Shown piece after piece: positions 56,501-64,000 of a stretch of DNA of 64,000 bases (its first letter is position 1; each line of letters opens with the position of its first letter). The notes under the pieces were generated by a model. It saw only the letters and a list, made by a program, of their open reading frames with translations, was not told where the DNA came from and ran no database searches. The DNA comes from Ceratorhiza oryzae-sativae (Eukaryota; Basidiomycota; Agaricomycetes; Cantharellales; Ceratobasidiaceae), in the NCBI GenBank assembly GCA_030998015.1, contig JARWMV010000233.1, positions 2,170,001-2,234,000 of the forward strand. Reading direction: 5' to 3'. A program made the translations under genes and the position numbers.

Positions 56501-56663
56501 ATCCATCTTTGTTCTCTGATATCTCTCCATCTTTGGGTGGGTGGAATGGGGAGCAGGGAGGGGATGGAGGGGGTGTGCTAACTTCATGCCAGCTTCTAAT
56601 TGATGTATTGACATTGGAATAATGCTCTTTGGGCTCATAGTTAAGAAATGGATTGTCTATCAT
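53548..56663 (-). mobile_element. Tnp2-type CACTA transposase, decayed and split by a MITE
   Basis: Reading from 56663: MIDNPFLNYEPKEHYSNVNT, NYEQICYSFCNSVQLLSLQH, LAALSHIKLVEYHCCMIVCH, then in a shifted frame QYIPVMPCLQALFNNPEMVA, RYQHEYPETPGVLNNFFNGQ, TSILSDGIQIFQHASKESAT, CWPIMLQNLNLPPADQAQLW, and LDHIPLISWPLSYPHKFLLN with LVALWTGTY. After the MITE: NIQTSRHLYCGKSWSFWLIY, LEFVDILKCLLQLENTVAQV, LHALLHIADDVLRCGPASVF, DPEIILRMPRPPGFRIQPDV and WGKLRIDNQGDHIWSACATN, ending FEPEGEEE at 53548. The blocks follow the order of fungal Tnp2 proteins. Stops interrupt it at 55959, 55089 and 54484 (each TGA on the minus strand), and frameshifts occur near 56130 and 54450. Not functional. Confidence 0.7.
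54883..55078. mobile_element. second MITE, 196 bp, inserted in the transposase
   Basis: Ends CTCAGGAAAAACTTG and CAGGTTTTTGCTGAG, inverted, and the inverted match goes on inward (AGGTGTAATGAAACAGGGG against AGGTGCAATGAAAACAGGGG) for about 45 bp. Flanked by TT on each side; removing it with one TT restores a continuous transposase frame across LP-N-IQTS. It shares the TGTAATGAAA and TAATGGTGT motifs with the MITE at 52748. Contains no CpG. Confidence 0.65.
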
Positions 56664-58424
56664 GTTGTAGAGAATGTATCAATAGAAACCTGCAAGTAAG
56701 AATATTATTTACTCACTGACTTGCATATTGTCCATGTGCTTGACTTGCAGGCCTTCCAAGTTTGGTTCAGCTTGATCTTCTAGCTTGTTAGAGTTGGATA
56801 GCTCTGTATTGCCAGATTGAGAGGCTAGATCTTGCTGCTTGTTCAGTTGAGCCTGAGTGTGGTGCTCTTCAGATTTATCACAAAGATGTCAATAGATTTG
56901 TCATATGCAGAGCTCACAATCACAGCGACAGGAGCTGACAAATATCTTAGACTTTTTAGACTTTTAGGATGAGGGCCAGACTTAGATTTATTGTGGCAAG
57001 CCATAGTGGCAAGTGATGGCAAGACAGACTTAGCTGGATCAAACACACACACAGTCATGTGCAGGATGCTTTGTCATTCATCTCGCACTTGTTGTCCTTT
57101 GTGACTCTTGTTCCCCACCACATCCTCCTCCTGCCACCAGTCCTAGCTGCCCTAAGCCCAAATGCATAATCAAAAAAGTAAGTTTATTCAAGCATTTCTA
57201 AGTCACATTGCTTATAATTACAACTGTTGTTTTAGCTCTATACCTTTTTTGATTAACATTATTATAGTCATGTGTGATTGCCAGTAAGTCCAGACTACCC
57301 AGATGCCAAAATGAGAACTAAATAATCTGAGCAGATGCCTGCCTGACTTGGTGACAAGGAGCTTTTGGCTCAGCTTAAAGCCAACACAGACATTCTGGCA
57401 CTCCTACAAGGTGAAGCAGATATGCCAGAAGCAGAAGAGCAGCCAGGTAAGCTATGAAAAATCCAAATCATATTTCATGTGCTGAACTAATCTATTTCCA
57501 GATATTAACCACTATCCTTGAAGCCCAACTCTTGTGTGGTCTTCCAAGCCCATGTGTCCTCAATACAGTGAGCATCATGGACAATCAGGCTCCAAATGTG
57601 CAGTCTCCATGCCTTGGGGAGCAACTTGCACTCTGAAGTCCCCTATGTACAGTGACTCAGGAAGTCCCCCAAAGTAAGTTCCTTTTTCAATCATCTCCAA
57701 ATCTGCTCTACTGACACTTATGTTACCCAAAACAGATCAAAAAATATCAAGATCTCACAACAAAGCTGCCATCCAGTACCTGCACTTCCACCATCAACTG
57801 TCAGAGCTGATGACCTGAACAACAACACCTAATGCTGGGGAGGCAAAGGCAGACCTATGGGCTATGACAGCTGAAGGTCAAACTGCAATGTCTAGAGGTG
57901 GATGTGCAGTGAGGGGATGGGTTGCAATGACATGCAGGGAGGTATAGAGGTGCACTTGTCCTAAAGAGGACTGGGCAGGAACTCCTAGGCTTGGTGACCA
58001 CACAGGTAGAGGGGATATCAACAGGAGGTTGAGTTCTGAGGCTTAAGGCTCTCAGACTCTCCCTTATATATTCAGCAAGAGGCAGTACATAAGAAATACA
58101 GAATTGTACAATCTACAAAAGTGGTGCCACATCAACAGAATATTCCAGAATACATCAACAGTGGTCAACAACAACAAGGTCACATGACTCTGTCAACAAT
58201 TCTATGCATATATCTGAATAAACAGGACTTGTCCAAAAACCAGGAAATAGAGATGAAAATAAAATAAGATAAAATCAGAATAAATTTGTGCTCATGGTCT
58301 AGGCCATGACATCAACACCCCCAGCTGCACCACCATAAGTCTGTTGTGCATACATTCATCCTCTGGATAACTAGCATCTCAATTCTACCTTTTCTTTTGT
58401 ATTTACAGGTCAGAATATAGTCCT

Positions 58425-59252
58425 TTGCCCACCTCCAACTTCCACCCTCCTTGCCATTGCTGTTCAGCCAGCATTCCCCTGAGCCACTCACTTCCTTGCA
58501 GCAAACCTGTTCCCCCTACCTCTTGCTATACCCCAAGCTTGGTGCCCCACAACAGCCAGCACAGCCACTGTGGCTCATCTGTAGTACCCCCTTGCCTTGC
58601 CCCCAAGTCCTCACCACCCCTTGGGCAGAGTTATCACTTGCCCAAGTGCAATTGTCAGCCTGGGAGGACTAGGTCTAACAGTGTCCTACTGTTGTCTGCT
58701 GGCCCATGGTCAACACCACCTGCAATTCACCATGAAGATGATGGCTTATCAGAGCACCAAGATGAATTGCCCCAACCACAAGAAACAGTTGGCTCAGTGG
58801 GCATGGACAAAAACCCAGACCATGTCCAGTACAAGTATGGCCAACTACCAACATTGTACAAATCACACCCTGATGGGCATGGTGGTTGTGTTGGCCCAGG
58901 AGTAGGGAGGGACAAGAAGATTGCCTGTACACAGATGGAACAGCTCCTTCTGTGCAAGGCAAAATATTGGCAGGTCAAAAAATATGGTCATGCTTTTGGT
59001 CAAAAGCATGACATGTACTTCAACCTGTATTCAAAAAAGCACAAGTCTACAAAGTATTATGCACAGGTCAAACAAACCCCAGGCAAGATTGGCTGCAAGG
59101 GGTTCCTTGTGTATCAAGCCATTGGTCTTTGTGATGACTATGAGACTTACCATGAGCTTACTGCTCTCTATGCTGGGAACATCCAAATTTTTTGGATGCA
59201 CAAAATAGATGTTTTGACCATTTACTACAGTCTGTCTAGCTTGATTTTGTGA
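58425..59252 (+). CDS. 275-codon open frame, unrecognised, in repeat region
   Basis: The longest frame of the CpG-poor region. The N-terminal half is Pro/Ser/Cys-rich (CHCCSASIPLSHSLPCSKPV) and could be out-of-frame DNA; from about 58740 it reads more like protein: HHEDDGLSEHQDELPQPQET, KIACTQMEQLLLCKAKYWQV, YGHAFGQKHDMYFNLYSKKH, QTPGKIGCKGFLVYQAIGLC. Translation may begin later or through a splice. No family recognised. The CpG-free composition equals that of the transposase remnant nearby, so it is probably part of an element rather than a host gene. Confidence 0.3.
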   Translation: MPTSNFHPPCHCCSASIPLSHSLPCSKPVPPTSCYTPSLVPHNSQHSHCGSSVVPPCLAPKSSPPLGQSYHLPKCNCQPGRTRSNSVLLLSAGPWSTPPAIHHEDDGLSEHQDELPQPQETVGSVGMDKNPDHVQYKYGQLPTLYKSHPDGHGGCVGPGVGRDKKIACTQMEQLLLCKAKYWQVKKYGHAFGQKHDMYFNLYSKKHKSTKYYAQVKQTPGKIGCKGFLVYQAIGLCDDYETYHELTALYAGNIQIFWMHKIDVLTIYYSLSSLIL

Positions 59253-60373
59253 ATATTCTATCCCAATCACTCAAAAATTGGACAAAATGCGCATTTTCAA
59301 TATGTCTACATCAAGGTCATAACAATATAGAATACACTTGTTTTCATGTGGTACTGCATCTCTTAAGCATCTAGCAGCTGAAATGTCTTCACAGATGGTC
59401 AAAATGGACATACTGTGCATTTTTTTTTAACTTGTCCAAAAAATTTGGATGTCTGGGGCATGAAGAGCTGTAAGTCTCCATTTGCCTTAATTGATTGTTT
59501 CTAGCTTGGATTTAGATTACCATTCAACAAGCCCATTATGATATGCTCCCACAGGGAGCTAATCTTGCACCTGGTGAATTGTACAAGTGGAGCCAATTGA
59601 ACCAGGCTGCATGCCACAATATTGAAGAAAAAGTAAGTTTATGTCTACTTTATTTTATGTGATTTACTAACACCCAATGGCAGGTTTTTGTCGACAACAA
59701 CAAGTCAGGTGATGAGGAAAAGAATCAGAAAAGAACTTGTATACGACAAGAGGTCAAGTTCTTGAGGAGTCCTCTGTGAACTTGACCTGGTTTATATACA
59801 TGATACAAGCCACATCATAACAAACAAGTCCATACAGTGAGTCATGACTGATAAGAGATAGAAGCAACTGTGGAACTGCAGAATTTCACATCAGAGTTGA
59901 AATACATCTCGGTTATCAGTCCAGAACATCCTTTGAATCACATGACACAGATATACCATAAAAGGCAAGTATGTTTGAAAATGATCTCATAAAATGTAAT
60001 AAATCAAGAAAATATTATAGAGTAGATATATGCATGTCAGTTTGTGACAGTTTTTGATGGATGGCCATATGTACAAAATTTCCAAAATGACTACAGCATT
60101 AACTGGTTGGTTGTAATGTTAGCTGCCAACTGCCATGAAAAGTTGACAACAAAGCTGGTGAGAAACTAAACCTATTTATTTCTCTATGTACTGAATGTAT
60201 ATTAATTGTGCATATAGAGGATTCTATAAAGAGGGCCACATTTGCATGTTTGTTGAAACCCCTCTGTCTCTTCTGTTGTCTTGTTGATCCCTTAAGTAGT
60301 GGCTATGTTCTTATGTGTTTTCCTATAGTATATATTGATGTATCTAGTGTTATGTACAAGTGGCCCCTGTGGC

Positions 60374-60393
60374 TGATGAGATAAAGCAAGCTG
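60374..60393 (-). repeat. inverted copy of the LTR R-region motif
   Basis: TGATGAGATAAAGCAAGCTG here is the exact reverse complement of 60921-60940 inside the LTR. A TATA-like stretch (GATATATTAG on the minus strand) lies about 45 bp upstream in that orientation, as in the LTR. It probably belongs to a diverged LTR inserted in the other direction, roughly 60240-60480. Confidence 0.45.
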
Positions 60394-60507
60394 GGGCCAT
60401 CAGCCTTGCTTTGGTTTTTCTAATATATCCTCTTGTGAGGCAAGTCAGACAGTTCCGCAGTCAACAATGTTTACTGGTCATGTGATGTGAGGGGCCACTG
60501 GGTGATT

Positions 60508-61061
60508 TGTTATGACCTGTCAAACAGACATAACAGAGTAACCAAATATTTTACAGATTTATGGCATTTTTCCTAGCGGAACAAGCCATAAACAAGGTCA
60601 TGTGATCTTGGTGCTTAACCAGCGCTTATGGTGGTTACCCTGAACTTGCTCCAGCATTTCTCTCCCTTGTCACTTGGAGCGAGGAGCGAGTTGTCACATG
60701 ACCTTGGCGCTTATGGCAGGATCACATGACCTCAGCACTTACCCCTCAGACCTTGTGCGGCTCTATAAGATTTGGAGCTGCACAAACTTAAGATAAACAA
60801 TTACCTAAGCCATAGTACTGTATATAACCTGCACCTACTGCAGATTGTGCTTAGATAATACATCTGCAGCCACCACAGCCACAGGCATATATATGAAGGA
60901 TAAAGCAAGACCAGGCACCTCAGCTTGCTTTATCTCATCAACCACCATAGACCATAGCAAACACTGTAACTAGAACACTCAATACATACCACATAGCACC
61001 AAACTGTCAACGCAGCCACTACTTAAGTGCTTCACAAGGAAGCATCCAGAGGGTCACAACA
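60508..61061 (+). repeat. 5' LTR of the Ty3/gypsy element
   Basis: Runs from TGTTATGACC to GGTCACAACA (imperfect inverted 10-bp ends with TG...CA), 554 bp, and lies 120 bp before gag. It contains a TATA-like ATATATAT near 60887 and three variants of GTCACATGACCTTGGCGC at about 60597, 60694 and 60721. The 3' LTR is outside the window, so the limits rest on the terminal sequences only. Confidence 0.55.
60922..60933 (+). promoter_or_regulatory. predicted R start / self-primer of the retroelement
   Basis: AGCTTGCTTTAT lies about 30-35 bp after the TATA-like box, where the transcript should begin. It is the exact complement of ATAAAGCAAGCT at 61064-61075, just after the LTR. Confidence 0.45.
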
Positions 61062-61063
61062 TT

Positions 61064-61075
61064 ATAAAGCAAGCT
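61064..61075 (+). promoter_or_regulatory. predicted primer-binding site (self-priming type)
   Basis: ATAAAGCAAGCT starts 2 nt after the LTR end, where the primer-binding site belongs. I could not match it to a tRNA 3' end from memory, but it pairs over 12 nt with the predicted 5' end of the transcript, as in Tf1/sushi-type elements. Confidence 0.45.
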
Positions 61076-61181
61076 CTTAACTTAACTAGTGGCGAACATA
61101 AGTATACTACACAGATACTAAGGGCTGAGTACATGAGAAACCAGCTAACTCCTGTGATACATAAGAGAACACAAAGAAACT

Positions 61182-64000
61182 ATGTCACAGAGACCACAAA
61201 CTCAATCTCAAAGCAGAGTGGCAAATAGTAGACCACAATCACCCAAACCTGTTACTCCCCCAGAGGCTGAAGGTAACCCAGATGAGACCCTCCAAGGAAT
61301 GCTGGGGGGGTTGCCACAAAACCCACAACCAGTGGCTCAACCTAACCCCACTCGGGCCCCCATCCTGGGAGGGCAAATAGGGGGAATACCACTCTGCAGC
61401 CCTCAACCACCAATTCACCTGATAAATCCAGACACAGAAGATATCTCAAATCCAGAGAGGGATGAGGTAGAAGATATGACCCGAACCATATACGAACAAG
61501 GCACGGCCTTGGCAGAAGAGGCAAGGACACAACCCCAGCCAGGTCCCAGAACCATGACCACTGCCAACCCTATTCACACCATTGCCACTGCCATCAGGGC
61601 GGGGCTCAAGGAACTTAGAGACAATAACCATAGGGAACTAGAAAAGGCAATCACAGGTATAAATCAGTGTCAAATATCACTAACCCAGCAAGAAGGAAAT
61701 GTGGACTGGATGGTAAGATCAATGGAAACATCCAACAAAAATGTCCTCTATGTGGCAAAGAACCAGGATGACCTAAAAGCAGAAATGGGGAACCTGATAA
61801 AAGAATTGAAGGACATCTCCATGGAAATAAACCAGGTACTGGGAATGCAAGAGCGAAAGCTCAAAAGCTTAGAGAAGAAAACCAAAAACACAGGGGAGAT
61901 CCTGACTGCACTAGAACAACAGGTAACCAATCTAGGAAATGAGCTCCAGAAAACAACTGAAGCAGGAAGGCCAAGGGAAAGGACAGAAGAGACCAGGGGA
62001 AGAACTAGGGTGGTCATAGGAAGCCCCTCACAATCCCCCTCAGCCTCCCTGGTACGAACACCCTTTCTGGGAAGAACCTTCCAGGCTGAGTCCACAATAA
62101 GACCCTGAACAGAACCTCCATCCCAAGCAAACCAACCTACCCTTGCTGCAAACCACACTCCTAAGGAGGCGCAACTAGGGAGACCCAGCAAATTTAATGG
62201 GAAAAAAGGGAAGGAAGCAGAGAACTTCATAATCAGCATGGAACTTTTCTTTGCTGACTATGACAAATCAGCCTTTGACAACCAAAAAAAGATATCTGCT
62301 GTGTTAATGAACATGGAGGACGGGGAAGCAGCAAACTGGGCACAACCTTACTGCCAGAAACTACTAGCAGGCGAACGCACAGGTATCCTTGCATCCTGGA
62401 AGGATTTTCAGGAAGGGATTCCTGGATGATTTTAACAACCCAGTTATAAAGGAAAAGACCATCTGGAAACTAAGGAAATTAACACAAACCAAGAGTACAT
62501 TGGATTATGCTACCCAATTCTGGATCCTGATCCAAGAGGTAGACTGGAACCAGGAAGCCCTCAAGGACCAATTCAGGGAAGGTTTAAAACCTGAAGTACG
62601 ACAAGAGATCTTAAGGATTGAAGTACTGGCAAATGAGGCTGAAGGTCCATCATATACCTTAGATCAATTAATCAACTTTGCCTGCAAAATGGACGACATG
62701 CAGTTTGCAAACCAGAAAATGAATGCAAGGACCAGCAACTCATCAAATTCAACCTGGGCACCAGCAAAATACAAACAAGGGGGGAACAAGCCTTCAGGGA
62801 CCAGCAGCAAACAGGGGAATACCCAAACTAACAACATGGTAAGGATACCAAACAGTGAAAAAGACAGGCGAAGGAAGGAAGGACTCTGTATCAAATGTGG
62901 TAAATCAGGGCATGTCCTGAAGGACTGCCAAGGCCAGTGGACCTATGACAAAGCTAAGATACAAGGGAAGGCCAGCAGACAAGTTGAAGAAGAAAGCAGC
63001 TCTGAGTCGGAAAACTAATTGGTCCTACCACTTCCATGTTGGAGGACCCTAATATAACCCCTACCACAGATGTATGTTACCTCAAGAAGTCTAGTAATCA
63101 ATCAATAATATACACTATGGTAGAGGGAATCATGGAACCAGCAAAGACGCTGATTGACTCAGGATCTTCAACCAACTTCATTGATAAGGCCTATTCAAGG
63201 GAAAAGGGGATTCCAACCACTCCCCTCAAACACAAGAAATCAATTGTGGCCATTGATGGAAATGAAATCAAGGATGCCATAGAAGAAAGGGCAGAACTAA
63301 ATATTGAAGTGGAAGGGAAGACACTGAAATGCTCCCTTTATGTGATGACCCTAGGTGACACAGACATAGTCCTAGGGAAAGAATGGCTTGAAGAAGCAGA
63401 ACCTATCATAGATTGGAAAGACCTTACCATCTCATACCCAGATGAAATCAAGGCAAGGGCAGCAAGTGAAAGCCTACAAATCCCAGAAGAATTTAGGGAT
63501 TTTGAAGACCTGTTTGGGGAAGAAGGTTTCCAAGAACTTCCACCCCACCAAGGAAACCTGGACTTCAAAATGGACCTGATCGAGGGAGCGGAGCTGCCAA
63601 AGCCTGCAAAGAGGTACAGTATGTTGCCAGCAGAAACAAAGGTGCTCAGGGAGTACCTAGAGGAGGAACTAAGAAACGGAAAAATAAGGCCCAGCCAGTC
63701 AGTTGTAGCTGCACCCTGTTTCTATGTGAACAAAGCAGATGGAGGGCTTAGGTTGGTAGTTGACTACTGTAAGATGAATGACATCAACAAGCCAGACAGG
63801 TTTCCACTTCCAATTCAAATAGAATTGATTGAGAGACTGAAGGATGCAACCATCTATTCAAAAATGGATGTTTGATGGGGGTTCAACAATATCAGGGTAA
63901 AAGAGGGTGACGAATGGGAAACAGCTTTCAGGACAGGAGAAGGCCAGTTTGAATGCTTGGTCATGCCATTCAGAGTAAAAGAAGGACCAAGAACCTTTAC
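61182..64000 (+). mobile_element. Ty3/gypsy gag-pol, inactivated, continues past window
   Basis: Gag starts at 61182 (MSQRPQTQSQSRVANSRPQS) and has a coiled coil (ELKDISMEINQVLGMQERKL). A TGA at 62106 is followed in the same frame by LGRPSKFNGKKGKEAENFII and MELFFADYDKSAFDNQKKIS (retrotransposon Gag domain). A one-base insertion near 62410-62420 shifts to DDFNNPVIKEKTIWKLRKLT and FREGLKPEVRQEILRIEVLA, and the zinc knuckle CIKCGKSGHVLKDC ends near 62930. Pol (from about 63036) has the protease site LIDSGSSTNFID and the reverse transcriptase start (LREYLEEELRNGKIRPSQS, VNKADGGLRLVVDYCKMND, FPLPIQIELIERLKDATIYS). A TGA at 63873 stops it inside the DLRWGYNN-type motif, and [20 protein letters not shown] continues after it. 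Dead copy. Confidence 0.85.

Larger units (their letters stand above)
56664..60507. other. CpG-poor decayed transposon region
   Basis: 3.8 kb with almost no CpG dinucleotides as far as 59640. Protein-like scraps remain, such as DKELLAQLKANTDILALLQG (about 57345) and the frame 58425-59252. Short open pieces are separated by stops in all frames. No transposase or polymerase motif was recognised. Probably the left-over of one or more methylated repeats, ending with an inverted LTR scrap before the Ty3/gypsy LTR. Confidence 0.45.

Overview
The window looks like nuclear DNA of a filamentous basidiomycete (Agaricomycetes). Genes are compact and cut by many 45-70 nt GT-AG introns, neighbours are often divergent with very short shared promoters, and the protein families (CPL1-like secreted protein, Zn2Cys6 factors, F-box/LRR-like duplicates, OPT transporter, Rieske oxygenase, GH15 glucoamylase, Tnp2-type CACTA transposase) are typical of that group. 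A Rhizoctonia-like (Ceratobasidiaceae) source is my best guess; this is inference, not a database result.

Left part (1-27.5 kb): the 5' two thirds of DNA ligase IV (LIG4, minus); a gene-poor stretch holding an old SINE-like copy; a 97-residue basic protein; a CPL1-like secreted cysteine-rich protein; an EFM7/NNT1-type methyltransferase; a GH15 glucoamylase with broken frame; a divergent CDK-family kinase; TOM70; SUMO (SMT3); two tandem F-box-like paralogues; an OPT oligopeptide transporter; a GC-rich 2.8 kb spacer without a recognisable gene; an unknown basic protein.

Middle part (27.5-52.6 kb): a young poly(A)-tailed SINE-like insertion with a 12-bp target duplication; a Zn2Cys6 transcription factor; a pepsin-like aspartic protease that looks damaged; a Rieske [2Fe-2S] oxygenase; transcription elongation factor TFIIS; the Swi3/Rsc8 subunit of SWI/SNF-RSC remodellers; a small Pro/Tyr/Gln-rich membrane protein; an EED/ESC-like WD40 protein of Polycomb repressive complex 2; an MSB1/DUF1708-like morphogenesis protein; and a GPI-anchored secreted protein. 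Several of these are chromatin or transcription genes, but nothing suggests a dedicated cluster.

Right part (52.6-64 kb): transposon territory. A CACTA-ended MITE with a 3-bp duplication is followed by CACTA subterminal repeats and a decayed Tnp2 transposase split by a second MITE. From about 55.08 kb the DNA almost loses CpG for roughly 4.5 kb. The window ends in the 5' LTR, gag, protease and start of reverse transcriptase of an inactivated Ty3/gypsy element whose LTR and primer-binding region suggest self-priming.

No tRNA, rRNA, CRISPR or bacterial-type operon was seen. The most unusual signals are the candidate self-priming retrotransposon, the CpG cliff that coincides with a MITE inside a transposase, the CACGTG boxes placed just upstream of about half of the start codons, and the micro-exons of TFIIS. 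Exon boundaries were set by eye from splice signals and family conservation; multi-exon genes are given as their genomic span.
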